This document shows, piece after piece, positions 17,404-26,609 of a stretch of DNA of 36,361 nt. The number at the start of each line of letters is the position of its first letter. The first letter of the stretch is position 1. The position numbers were made by a program, and so were the translations under genes. The stretch is from an uncultured Eubacterium sp. Lineage in GTDB: Bacteria; Bacillota; Clostridia; Lachnospirales; Lachnospiraceae. Location of the stretch: assembly GCA_947385875.1 (NCBI GenBank), contig CANDMV010000027.1, positions 1-36,361 on the forward strand. Reading direction: 5' to 3'. The notes below the pieces were generated by a model. It was not told where the DNA came from and made no database searches. It worked only from the letters and a program-made list of their open reading frames with translations.

Positions 17404-20400
17404 TCAATTTCCCCCTATTGTACATCCAATGATTGAATCCACTAATTCATCCATAAATGGAAAAACATTTTTACCAGTACAATAAGCCACATTTGTCTTA
17501 TTCGTAATCTCTCTCTCTTCTGTATATTCCTGACATAATTTCACCAATGCCTCTGCTATGGAATGCGGACTTGTCTCATCTAAGGAAACTATATTTTGAT
17601 GGAATGACGCCAGATCCTTATTTGCGTATTTATTGGTAATTACACGCACACCAAACACAGCCATTTCCAGCGGCGGATAGCTCGGATGCGGCGACACCAT
17701 AAGGGATATTCCAGCATATGTTTCCTTCAGCACCTGGGCATATTGGTCAATCGATAATTTTCCTGCCGACTTTAGGTACCTGCCGCGTCCTAATTCCACA
17801 TTTTCATGCGCCTCTCCTGCAGATATTACTGTCCATTCTTCGACATCCGGCTGTATTTTTACCCATTTCCGCAGTCCCTCCACCAATAATTCAAAAGCGT
17901 TTCTCGGCGTACCCGGCCTTCCGTATACCATAATCTGTTTCTTTTTCTTTAGAATCCCGTCCGCCACGGCCAGTGCTTTCTGTAATCCTTCATTCAAAAC
18001 GGGCTCGAATACATAGGTATGATGAAATCGATATCCCCATAAATCAAAGTAATCCTTTAATTGCTTTGAATTAAATACAGCAGTCTGCTGAAACGAAGTA
18101 CGATAAGTTGCATCCGCCATCATAGATCTGGATGACCACGCGTAGAATCCCGGTTCATAATCCTGAATAAAATAAATAAACGGATTTGCGCACAGATCAC
18201 TGCCGTGCCAATTCTGATATTCTGTCTGGATACAGTAGGCTGTCCACCACGCAGTAAAAATAAAATAATCATGATCTGATACTGGTATCGTCTTCCCTGA
18301 ACGGTCAGAAAATGGCAGAATCTGTCTGCAGCCCACGTGGTCCATTTCCGGCAGGACAAATTGATATTCTTTCTGGTATTTCCTAACAGTTTCCTGCGTC
18401 GGTGCCGAGTCAACTAAAATAATCCTGCCATCATATCCCGTTTTTGCAGTCAGTTCTAAGAAAAATTGATATGCAGTAGCAATCCCGCCAAAGACATCCT
18501 CTGGATTCAGCGAAGGCAGTAATATATTCCACCTTCTGCCATCATATGGAATCTTCCGAAACCTGATCGGCGTAACCTCTGGTATATTTACTTGTAAGAC
18601 CGGCATTTTAAAAAAATGTCGTACAATTTTTGGAATTGCCCTATGTAATTTGACAGATGAATGTACGTCCTGCTCCATTTGCACTGATTTTATTTGCACA
18701 CTCGGTACGATACTGCCGTAATCTAAATTTTCATTATAATATGGATCCCCTTGATGGAACTGGTCATACAGCTTTCTGGACAATTCAAAATCTATGTCCG
18801 GCATATCGGCTCCCCTGCTTTTCGATTCAAAGTGAGTCAGTCTTACCCCTGGGTCATATACATTCAAAAGGCCACGGTGATACCCCCGTATGCAGTATTC
18901 CACATCACTGCCACAAATCACATATCTTTCGTCAAACTCCCCGATCTGCCCCGCAGCCCTTTTTGATACTGCCATGCACGCACCTGTCACAGCCATGACA
19001 TTGCGCATTACAACAGGTGAAATAAAAGGAGTTCCGCAGTGGACTGGATGCACGCCCTTGTATACATGGTCTGCCCACCCGCCTAATCCTACAACAACCC
19101 CTGCATGTTGAATCGTTCCATCTGCATACAGCAGCATCGGGCCCACTACTCCCGTATCCTGGCGCAATGCTTTGCTTGCCAGCCGCTCTATCCAGTCAGA
19201 TGTCAGAATGCATACATCATTATTTAAAAATATGTATACGTCGCCTGCCGCTTCACGCATTCCATGATTATTCAGCTTCGACCAGTTAAATTCATAAAAA
19301 GCATCAACGACTTTCACATTCTTATGTGCCTCTTGTACTTCGTTAAAATACTCGTAAGTATCCTTTCTGTCTGAATTGTTATTCATTATGATGATTTCAT
19401 AATTATTATAAGAAGACTTCTCAAATATGCTGTCTACCGCTGCTTTTAAATCTTCCGCATGGTCTCTGGTCGGAATAATGATGGAGACCTTCACATCATT
19501 TTCCATTGCATAGACTGCATCATACACAAACAAATGCTCTGTCTCTGCCGCCTGTGCCTTTCCTTCCCCATATACCCGGTTCAAATGCTCCTGAACCGCA
19601 TGCAGGCCCGCATACTGCGCATATGGCTTTGCGTCTGGATTTTCAGCTGTAGAAGACGGCAGCGCCCTCCACGAATACAAGACCTTTGGGATGTGTACTA
19701 TTTTTGTACTTTTTTCAGTCAGCCTTAACAATAAATCATAATCCTGGCTTCCGTCATATTCTTTCCGAAAGCCGCCGGCTGATAAAAACAAAGACCGCTT
19801 AAAACCGCACAGATGTCCGATATACATCTGACTTCTTAATAAATCAGGAGACCAGTCCGGCTTATACAATGGACAGCTGTGATTTCCCTTCGTGTCTATG
19901 ATATCCTGATCGCTGTAGACTACATCTGGATGATTTTCCATAATGCATTTCGCAAATTCATACAGCGCGTCCCCTGCCAGTTCGTCGTCATGATCCATTA
20001 AAAGGATATAATCACCGTCTGCCATTTCCGCAGCTGTATTTGTCGCATTAGAAATCCCTTCATTCTTTTCTAAAAATTTGATGATAATGCTCTTATCACA
20101 GATCTTTGATAAGTAATCCTTTACCTCCGAATGTGTCGATGCATCATCCACAATACAAAGCTCCCAGTTTTTATAATTCTGCTCCTTTACGCTCGCAACT
20201 GCTTTCTCCAGCCAGCATGGCTCGACATTATAGACAGGCATTAATATCGAAAATTTAACTGTTTCTCTGATTTTTTTATCTTTTTCCGCCTGCCTGTCTC
20301 TCTTTTTTGCAATCATCCGCTCTCTAATCCTTCCCGGAATGCGGATTGGCTTTGAAAGCCGCCAGCTATGGCTGTTTATAATGTCTTGATAGCTCTGCTC

Positions 20401-20850
20401 CCAGAGGCACGCCCTGTTTTCAGCCTCGGCCACCCTGTTTTCAGCTTCCGCAATCCGATTCTCAGCCTCGGCTGCCCTGCGTTCAGCTTCCTCGTATATG
20501 CGCTCCAAGAAAGCAAGCTGCTTGTGGTACTGGTCAGCCATGTCTATTGCCCGGTCACATTTTTTCTCAATACTGTCTAATTTCTCAGCATTTTCTTTTG
20601 CATATTCATTTCTCTGCATGTTTCCTCTCCAATCGCTTTTAGATCCTCTAAATATAAATCTGTACCCTCCAGCTTTTTCATATTCAACAATACATACCTG
20701 ACAGCCCATATTCTCTGCCATATAGCGGGTCATGTTCCCATTAGCACAGCCAAATTCCAGCACTCTGCTTCCCGGCTTTATCATATTTAAAATAATGCTT
20801 CTGGAATCATTATCACTCGATGAAAACATTTCCTGATATTTCATAATCAT
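17404..20850 (-). CDS. WsaE-like multi-domain glycosyltransferase with remnant methyltransferase head
   Basis: Cytoplasmic protein of about 1,148 residues. A methyltransferase motif I (VLEFGCANGN, about 30-39) begins a fold that stops after some 30 residues; a coiled coil follows (about 80-165) with AEAENR heptads and the SHSWRLSKPIR linker, then GT2 domain one (about 199-425, DHDDE), GT2 domain two (about 455-700, IIPTRDHAED and LNNDV) and a C-terminal GT4/WsaF-like domain (about 780-1148, FIQDYEPGFYAWSS, SPHPSYPPLEMAVFG). Similar enzymes extend and cap rhamnose chains of S-layer and cell-wall glycans. ATG 20850 has AAAGGA upstream; a second good site (GGAGAGG before ATG 20619, MQRNEY) would give a form without the methyltransferase remnant. 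Confidence 0.85.
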   Translation of the reverse strand: MIMKYQEMFSSSDNDSRSIILNMIKPGSRVLEFGCANGNMTRYMAENMGCQVCIVEYEKAGGYRFIFRGSKSDWRGNMQRNEYAKENAEKLDSIEKKCDRAIDMADQYHKQLAFLERIYEEAERRAAEAENRIAEAENRVAEAENRACLWEQSYQDIINSHSWRLSKPIRIPGRIRERMIAKKRDRQAEKDKKIRETVKFSILMPVYNVEPCWLEKAVASVKEQNYKNWELCIVDDASTHSEVKDYLSKICDKSIIIKFLEKNEGISNATNTAAEMADGDYILLMDHDDELAGDALYEFAKCIMENHPDVVYSDQDIIDTKGNHSCPLYKPDWSPDLLRSQMYIGHLCGFKRSLFLSAGGFRKEYDGSQDYDLLLRLTEKSTKIVHIPKVLYSWRALPSSTAENPDAKPYAQYAGLHAVQEHLNRVYGEGKAQAAETEHLFVYDAVYAMENDVKVSIIIPTRDHAEDLKAAVDSIFEKSSYNNYEIIIMNNNSDRKDTYEYFNEVQEAHKNVKVVDAFYEFNWSKLNNHGMREAAGDVYIFLNNDVCILTSDWIERLASKALRQDTGVVGPMLLYADGTIQHAGVVVGLGGWADHVYKGVHPVHCGTPFISPVVMRNVMAVTGACMAVSKRAAGQIGEFDERYVICGSDVEYCIRGYHRGLLNVYDPGVRLTHFESKSRGADMPDIDFELSRKLYDQFHQGDPYYNENLDYGSIVPSVQIKSVQMEQDVHSSVKLHRAIPKIVRHFFKMPVLQVNIPEVTPIRFRKIPYDGRRWNILLPSLNPEDVFGGIATAYQFFLELTAKTGYDGRIILVDSAPTQETVRKYQKEYQFVLPEMDHVGCRQILPFSDRSGKTIPVSDHDYFIFTAWWTAYCIQTEYQNWHGSDLCANPFIYFIQDYEPGFYAWSSRSMMADATYRTSFQQTAVFNSKQLKDYFDLWGYRFHHTYVFEPVLNEGLQKALAVADGILKKKKQIMVYGRPGTPRNAFELLVEGLRKWVKIQPDVEEWTVISAGEAHENVELGRGRYLKSAGKLSIDQYAQVLKETYAGISLMVSPHPSYPPLEMAVFGVRVITNKYANKDLASFHQNIVSLDETSPHSIAEALVKLCQEYTEEREITNKTNVAYCTGKNVFPFMDELVDSIIGCTIGGN
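20413..20476 (-). repeat. 21-bp tandem repeats encoding AEAENR heptads
   Basis: Three consecutive 21-base units (in the form CCTGTTTTCAGC..., CCTGTTTTCAGC..., CCGATTCTCAGC...) encode the AEAENR heptads of the coiled coil. The copy number could change by recombination while keeping the frame. Confidence 0.75.
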
Positions 20851-20951
20851 CAACTATTCCTTTCGTTTCGCTCAGTCACAAACAACATTGAAATATCATT
20901 TTTCAAACACGCTCTGGCATGACAGACATTCCTGAATTGTCTTGCTGAATA

Positions 20952-21716
20952 TCAGCGCATCTCATGTTCCTGCTTTTGTTCTTCCATATACATCAGGTAC
21001 TTATTATTTACATCCGATGCGCAGCCGTCTAGTTTTACGAATCCATCATGTATCCAGATACTCCTATCACAAATCTGTTCTATTTGTTCCGTTGAATGTG
21101 AGACAAGAACGATTGTCGTCCCCTGTCTTTTTATCTGCATCAGCTTTTGAAAGCATTTTGACTGGAAATTCACATCTCCGACCGCCAGAATCTCGTCAAT
21201 CAGCAGAATATCCGCATTTACATGAATTGACACTGAAAAAGCAAGCCTCATATACATTCCAGAAGAGTACGTCCGTACCGGATTATCCATATATTGTCCC
21301 AGCTCAGAAAAAGCAATAATTTCATCCATTCTTTTATCAATTTCTTTCCTGCCAAGCCCAAAAATAGAAGCATTAATATACACATTTTCCCTGCCGCTCA
21401 GATCTGGATGAAAACCTGCCCCCAATTCCAGCAGACTGGAGACCCGGCCTGATAATTCGATTGACCCGGCATCTGGATACATTATTTTTGTAAGTAGTTT
21501 TAAGGTCGTGCTTTTTCCGCATCCATTCTGCCCGATCAGTCCGACAGTCTCTCCTTTTTTTATATCAAAGCTGATACCTTTTAACACTTCCCTGGTTTCA
21601 TGCTTCCTGCTGTTTGCGAACAAAGCTTTTTCTTTTAATGTGCGGCCTTTATCATAATAAACCTTAAACTTTTTTCTTACATTCCTCACTTCTATCGCAT
21701 TCCCAGAATCCATCAT
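20952..21716 (-). CDS. wzt: Polysaccharide export ABC transporter ATPase (Wzt/TagH type)
   Basis: ATPase partner of the adjacent Wzm-type permease, exporting the lipid-linked glycan across the membrane. Walker A GQNGCGKST (62-70), the signature YSSGMYMRLAF (150-160), Walker B ILLIDE (170-175) and the switch histidine (VSHSTE, 207) are all intact. At 254 residues it has no C-terminal carbohydrate-binding domain, so export should not depend on recognition of a chain-end cap by this subunit. The start (ATG 21716, or ATG 21713) and its GGAGG box lie in the downstream copy of a 64-base tandem duplication; the upstream copy carries an identical start in a different frame. Confidence 0.94.
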   Translation of the reverse strand: MMDSGNAIEVRNVRKKFKVYYDKGRTLKEKALFANSRKHETREVLKGISFDIKKGETVGLIGQNGCGKSTTLKLLTKIMYPDAGSIELSGRVSSLLELGAGFHPDLSGRENVYINASIFGLGRKEIDKRMDEIIAFSELGQYMDNPVRTYSSGMYMRLAFSVSIHVNADILLIDEILAVGDVNFQSKCFQKLMQIKRQGTTIVLVSHSTEQIEQICDRSIWIHDGFVKLDGCASDVNNKYLMYMEEQKQEHEMR

Positions 21717-21806
21717 TATAATTCCTCCACAAAATGCCTCTGTAATTTCTCAGCTCTATCGCATTCCCAGAATCCATCATTATAATTCCTCCACAAAATG
21801 CCTCTG
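21691..21806 (-). repeat. 64-bp tandem duplication across the wzm/wzt junction
   Basis: A 52-base identical block occurs at 21691-21742 and 21755-21806, offset 64 bases; the remaining 12 bases differ at several positions. Each copy contains the end of wzm, a GGAGG box and the start MMDSGNAIE. The upstream copy opens a 38-codon decoy ORF (21780 to 21664) that crosses the true wzt start in another frame. Confidence 0.95.
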
Positions 21807-22556
21807 CAGTATGCCAAATAACACTTGTCCGGCGATCAATACGCACACTCCCGCAATACCCGCCATCCACAAGTCACCAGCACTCGGTGGTTTCCCATAA
21901 TATAAAATGTCTCTGTATGCAATGATGATCGATGTCATAGGATTTAGATATATGATGTTCATATATTGCTCCGGTACAAGCTCAACAGGATATAGGATCG
22001 GCGTTAAATACATCCATGCCATTGATAAGATTCCCAGTATATGCTCCAGATCTCTAAAATACACATTCAGGGATGAAACAATATAAGTAATTCCCAGTGC
22101 CAGAATAAATTCTATGATCATCACTATGGGTAAATAAATCAGTGCATTAAAATGAATGGTTACTCCGCTGATATATATCACTACGAAGATCACAATAAAG
22201 CTTAACAGCATATTCACAAACTGGCTGACCGTATAAGATATTGGCAACACCTCCCTCGGAAAATAGATCTTTTTCACCATATCCTGCTGGGAAAATATCA
22301 CTCCTGTGCCGCCTGTTAAGCAGGTGCTGAAAAATAACCACGGTACTAACGCGACGAATAAAAAAAGATAGAATTTATCAATACCCATCCTCATGATCGT
22401 CGAAAACACAATGGTATATATAAACAGCTGCAATAACGGATTCAAAAGCATCCAAAAAAAACCAAGAACAGAACCCTTATACCTGCTTTTTAAATCTCTT
22501 TTCACCAGGCTTTTTATCATTTCTCGATACTGCCATAATTCTTTTATTAATGTCAT
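21780..22556 (-). CDS. wzm: Polysaccharide export ABC transporter permease (Wzm/TagG type)
   Basis: ABC-2 permease of 258 residues with about six spans and the family opening LIKELWQYREMIKSLVKRDLKSRYKGSV, where the amphipathic N-terminal helix and the RDLKxRYK motif are diagnostic. It also shows VNMLLSF and a LNPMTSII segment near the end. It pairs with the Wzt ATPase. AGAGGT lies about eight bases before the ATG. The first 80 bases overlap the 3' end of the RgpF-like gene in another frame, so the two may be translationally coupled. Its TAA overlaps the ATG of the decoy start. Confidence 0.94.
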   Translation of the reverse strand: MTLIKELWQYREMIKSLVKRDLKSRYKGSVLGFFWMLLNPLLQLFIYTIVFSTIMRMGIDKFYLFLFVALVPWLFFSTCLTGGTGVIFSQQDMVKKIYFPREVLPISYTVSQFVNMLLSFIVIFVVIYISGVTIHFNALIYLPIVMIIEFILALGITYIVSSLNVYFRDLEHILGILSMAWMYLTPILYPVELVPEQYMNIIYLNPMTSIIIAYRDILYYGKPPSAGDLWMAGIAGVCVLIAGQVLFGILQRHFVEEL

Positions 22557-24402
22557 CGTAATACCTCTTATGCTCGCGCAGATTAGATTTGCAAAACCAC
22601 CGTTTCAGCTTTAACCAGATACCTTTCACCAAATATTTTGATGCTCTTTTTATCCCCCATTGTCCGGGCCGATCTGCCGACATATAAGAACTCCAGTCCC
22701 ATCCGATATCAATGCCGTTTTCCGCAGACCTGCGAACAGAATACTTTAAAACATACTGCAGATTTCCTGTTATCATTCCTGCCTGCTGCTCTGTCATAAT
22801 TTCCGCAGTATAGTACCCATTTGCCTGTGCCATGTAAGGGTATATCTTTTCCATGCCTGCAAGAAATTCAGGCCCAAGCGCCTTATTTCTTGCAGGAAAG
22901 TTCTCAATGATCTGCCCAAGCGCCTCTCTTCTGCACCAAAAAGCATTTCCAAACGAGATCGGTTCTTTCTCCTTTGAAATAAACTTTTCTATCTTCCATC
23001 TGCCTGCAAGCTCCTGCGTTTTCCAAAAGCTTTTGCGCCACGGATGATGCAGCATATAAAAATATTCTCCATGAAAAGGAACTGGGGGAACCAGCACTCC
23101 TAAATAAGGCTCTTTTTCAAACCTGTGGATCACATGATTAATATAAGCGCCGTCAGCCGCTAAATTTTCCCACAGGCTTTCTTCATAGCTTTTCGCATTC
23201 ATATAATAGCTCCCATACACGGCTTTTAGATGGTCATGGATAAAACAGATATATTCATATTTTTTTAAATCTTCTCTGCAGTCGATAAAAAAGGCCGTCA
23301 GCTCATTTCCCGGCTGCTGTGCGCTGCGGCAGCTGATCTGTCTGCCTGTTTTTGATAACACAGCTTCCAGATCACTCTTTTTGGTCTTCCCGCCTGCCAG
23401 CAATATGATATCCACATATTTCGGCATATTCTGTATATAGGACTTTCTGTGCCTAAATCCTTCTAAGCTTTCGACATAGACGACAGCCACAGCTTTTTTT
23501 TCGTCATATTCCGAAGCGGCATACTCTTTTGACAGGACATATGATAAATTCAATATATTTTTTAAATCACTGATATTGTATAAGCGCAGAATATTTTCAA
23601 TTATAAATCCTATGTCATAATCCGTTTCCTTCTCAATATACTCCATAGATTTCCTTACATACGACGCGTCATGGTATTCCAGATAATGGCTCTTTGGTAT
23701 CATCAGATTTTTGCGCTTGTAAAATGGGAACCTATATTCCGCCAGCAGCTGATACTGTTCGATGACATAATGTGTCGCTTTTACCTGTTCTCTCTGGTCG
23801 ATCTTGCGCATATCCAGATAAACTTCCCATGTATAGCCTAAATCCTGGAAATGCTTTGTAAACCTCGTCTCATGTATGCCGACCACCTCTTCAAAAGTCC
23901 CACAGATCGGCAGGTTCTTCCAGTAATCATAAAAATCCCCGCTGCAGAATAATTTCTTTCTAATTCCTACAAAATAAGTCTGGATATGTTCGGGCCAATA
24001 CCCATAGGGACAGGTACCCATTGGATCTATAGATTCTGCGTGGGATGTAAGCCCCCAAAAGTCACACTCTCTTTGATCCATTACTTCAAATACATCCAAA
24101 GTCTGGTAGATCGGGCCATAAAATGTATCATTAAACAATATCACTTCATCAAATGTACTGATTTCATCCTGCGAAAGAATATCCAAAAAAGCATACTGCC
24201 ATGCTGCCGCGTCAAAGCCTTTATTTGGGCGAATATAGATATATTTTGTGAACTGCTCAAGCTTCGCCGGTTCTGCTAATTTTCCATTGCAAATAATCAT
24301 CAGCTTGTCGAAAAAAGCTTTCAGCCTGCTTAATAAATACACTACATATCTGTCTACGAATCCCTCTTTATCATAAAATACAAAGATTCCCAACCGTTTC
24401 AC
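22477..24402 (-). CDS. RgpF-family (rhamnan synthesis F) glycosyltransferase
   Basis: Protein of 641 residues matching rhamnan-synthesis protein F: the N-terminal GIFVFYDKEGFVDRYVVYLL, ICNGKL, the hallmark RPNKGFDAAAW (58-68), LFNDTFYGPI, the central IDPMGTCPYG and a C-terminal half with HDHLKAVYGSYY and the FWCRREAL segment. RgpF-type enzymes add sugars to rhamnose-rich cell-wall polysaccharide, which supports a deoxyhexose glycan here. The start is GTG 24402 with GAGGGA seven bases upstream. The last 26 codons run into wzm in another frame (80-base overlap), suggesting that an earlier stop was lost or that the overlap serves coupling. Confidence 0.88.
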   Translation of the reverse strand: MKRLGIFVFYDKEGFVDRYVVYLLSRLKAFFDKLMIICNGKLAEPAKLEQFTKYIYIRPNKGFDAAAWQYAFLDILSQDEISTFDEVILFNDTFYGPIYQTLDVFEVMDQRECDFWGLTSHAESIDPMGTCPYGYWPEHIQTYFVGIRKKLFCSGDFYDYWKNLPICGTFEEVVGIHETRFTKHFQDLGYTWEVYLDMRKIDQREQVKATHYVIEQYQLLAEYRFPFYKRKNLMIPKSHYLEYHDASYVRKSMEYIEKETDYDIGFIIENILRLYNISDLKNILNLSYVLSKEYAASEYDEKKAVAVVYVESLEGFRHRKSYIQNMPKYVDIILLAGGKTKKSDLEAVLSKTGRQISCRSAQQPGNELTAFFIDCREDLKKYEYICFIHDHLKAVYGSYYMNAKSYEESLWENLAADGAYINHVIHRFEKEPYLGVLVPPVPFHGEYFYMLHHPWRKSFWKTQELAGRWKIEKFISKEKEPISFGNAFWCRREALGQIIENFPARNKALGPEFLAGMEKIYPYMAQANGYYTAEIMTEQQAGMITGNLQYVLKYSVRRSAENGIDIGWDWSSYMSADRPGQWGIKRASKYLVKGIWLKLKRWFCKSNLREHKRYYDDINKRIMAVSRNDKKPGEKRFKKQV

Positions 24403-24458
24403 GATGATCCCTCATTCCAAAAATTTCTTCTTATTGCATTTTAAACGAATGTATTGGA

Positions 24459-26486
24459 TTATAAAATTTTTACAATGTCCTTGAACAGTCTTTTTTTATC
24501 TGCCTCAAAGCAGCCTGCATTTTCATGAATTTCATAATCTCCTAATAGTTTTATGCAGTACCTCTTGGCCTCGGCCAGCCCATGCAGCGGCAGGTATGCC
24601 TCCTGTCCGCGGATTTTAAGCCATTCTGGAAATTTCTTGCTGTAGTGATAAAAATCTCTGCTAAAATCATAGATTCCCTGCTGCACTCCGGCTATCATCT
24701 TCCCGTTATTTTCTTTTGCCCCGTACTTAAGCTCTACTGCTCCATTTTCGTCCATGCCAAATCCCATGAATGTCGGTCTGTCCTCGGTGAACAGTATTTC
24801 TACTAAAAGGTTTCTGAAATCCAGTTCATTCTGTCTGCCTGTGTGCCTGATCAGATTTTCGTGGTTTTGCTCTGCTGAAAACATGTAGCTGTGCATACGT
24901 CCGGTATCAAGTCCGGCTTTTGCAGATTCATTGGCGCACATGCCCATCAGTGCTCCGCATACCTGTATGTCCATCCCGCATTTTTCTTCCAAAAAGAAGC
25001 GCAGGCATGCAATACTTGTCCCTGCCCAGCCGATATCGACTACACAGACTTTCTTATGGTCCTTTATAATGTCCGCAAAATATTTTTCTGCCGCACGCTC
25101 TCCCCGCGTATAATACTGCAGAATATCCCCGATATGCTCTTCAAACACCTGCTCAACTCTGTGGTATACATCTCTGCCAAAGCCCATGCCGCATTCTAAG
25201 CCATACTGCCCAAAATACTTTTCAAGATACTCCATGCCGCATATACGCATGACCTCGCCGAGCGTTTCCTCCTGCTGCGCATGTATCCTCGGTTTTACAA
25301 CGTATTGCAGGAAATTCCTCCAATTTCGCTCCATTGTGATCTGATAGGATGCCAGCCGTGAAAATGGGACATACGCAGTATCAATCTTATGGAAGAAGCT
25401 GCTGTATACTTTATCCAAAATATAGCCGTCCCGCGCCACGAACAAGAACTGATCTATCCCCTCTTGCTGTGCAAGGCCTTCTATATACTGGCAGTATCCC
25501 ATCGCCATGATACCGCCGTACGCATAACCGTATTGGTAGTATGCATCCCCGCATGGGGCGCCGGAATGCAGTCTGCCGTTGGTGAGTCCTTTATAAAAAG
25601 ACGCTGCCAGAGATGCCATTTCCCTGCGCCGATATGGATAACCGCACTTATGAATATTAGGATAATAAAAGGCATCCCATCCCGCCTGCCTGCTTCCCAA
25701 CAGATCTGACCGCATGTTATCTCCTACATGGATATAGGAACGCCGCAGCCCCATTTCCTGCCTGATCAGTGTCTGAAGCCTGCCTGCCCCTTTTCCTGCG
25801 CCATAGTCGCAGGACACATAGATCCTGCTCAGGCTGCTGTATCCGCATCCAGACAGCAGGCGCTCCATCTCATCATGCGGGATATACATGTCCGAAGCCG
25901 CAATCACAGTCTTTCCCTGCTGGAGCAGCAGACGGTATACTTCATACATATATGGATTTGCATAACAGACCTCCGATTCCATCTCAAGCTCGCCTGCTAT
26001 CCCGTCTTCTTTTGCAAATGACAATTCATGGACTAAAATATCGTATATATCACTGATTGTTATTTCCTGCTTCTTTGTCCTTGCACGCTGCTCTGCCAGT
26101 TTCCGCTGACTAGCGAACCCGATCTGCTTCCACTTCCCTTCTAAAAGCCTGAACACATCTGTCGGCTGTTCCACTGCCCGAAAAATAAGCGTATCAAACA
26201 CATCGAATGATACGACGTCATACCCGGCCAGCTGTCTGGCCAACTCAGCGGCTGACGGCAGCTCATTTGCCATGCTTTCCGGCATGGGCAGACGGTCAAG
26301 GCTTTCTTCCAGCTCTTTTCTGCATATCCTATACTTCCAGTTCAGCCTTAGAATACAAAGCAGCTTCCCACAGCGGCCCTGCCCGAATTTATGTGCATCC
26401 TGAAAATATGCGTATTCCCGGCTTATGAGCGGATGACTGTCTACCAGAACCATATATACGAATTTCTTTATTTTCCACAAGACCAT
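24459..26486 (-). CDS. HAD-domain protein fused to an uncharacterised REG/DIGW domain
   Basis: Protein of 675 residues. The N-terminal half is a HAD-superfamily hydrolase: motif I DVFDTL (Asp95, with Asp at position 97/98 two residues later), motif II Ser198 (AASDM), a lysine near 232 (GAGKGAG) and motif III VGDNMRSDL (Asp256, Asp261), so phosphatase chemistry is likely. The C-terminal half (about 310-640) is a domain I cannot name, with FLFVARDGYIL (347-357), PFSRLAS (374-380) and VVDIGWAGTS (482-491). The same three motifs occur in order in the neighbouring gene 26610-27800. The setting in a glycan operon suggests a phospho-sugar or phosphoglycan role; the substrate is unknown. The ATG at 26486 follows a GGGGA box. 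Confidence 0.75.
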   Translation of the reverse strand: MVLWKIKKFVYMVLVDSHPLISREYAYFQDAHKFGQGRCGKLLCILRLNWKYRICRKELEESLDRLPMPESMANELPSAAELARQLAGYDVVSFDVFDTLIFRAVEQPTDVFRLLEGKWKQIGFASQRKLAEQRARTKKQEITISDIYDILVHELSFAKEDGIAGELEMESEVCYANPYMYEVYRLLLQQGKTVIAASDMYIPHDEMERLLSGCGYSSLSRIYVSCDYGAGKGAGRLQTLIRQEMGLRRSYIHVGDNMRSDLLGSRQAGWDAFYYPNIHKCGYPYRRREMASLAASFYKGLTNGRLHSGAPCGDAYYQYGYAYGGIMAMGYCQYIEGLAQQEGIDQFLFVARDGYILDKVYSSFFHKIDTAYVPFSRLASYQITMERNWRNFLQYVVKPRIHAQQEETLGEVMRICGMEYLEKYFGQYGLECGMGFGRDVYHRVEQVFEEHIGDILQYYTRGERAAEKYFADIIKDHKKVCVVDIGWAGTSIACLRFFLEEKCGMDIQVCGALMGMCANESAKAGLDTGRMHSYMFSAEQNHENLIRHTGRQNELDFRNLLVEILFTEDRPTFMGFGMDENGAVELKYGAKENNGKMIAGVQQGIYDFSRDFYHYSKKFPEWLKIRGQEAYLPLHGLAEAKRYCIKLLGDYEIHENAGCFEADKKRLFKDIVKIL

Positions 26487-26609
26487 AAATATCCCCGTTT
26501 CAGCGCTGACAAGATAAAAACTTTACCTTCAATATCATTAACTGAATGACCTCCCTGACGGATTCTGCATCCGACTGTGAATAGCTCAAGTTAATGACAT
26601 TGCTTTACC

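Noticed and set aside
21664..21870. 68-residue frame spanning the wzm/wzt junction as a separate gene
   Set aside because: Explained by the 64-base duplication; only the part from the decoy ATG at 21780 could be translated and it has no family resemblance.
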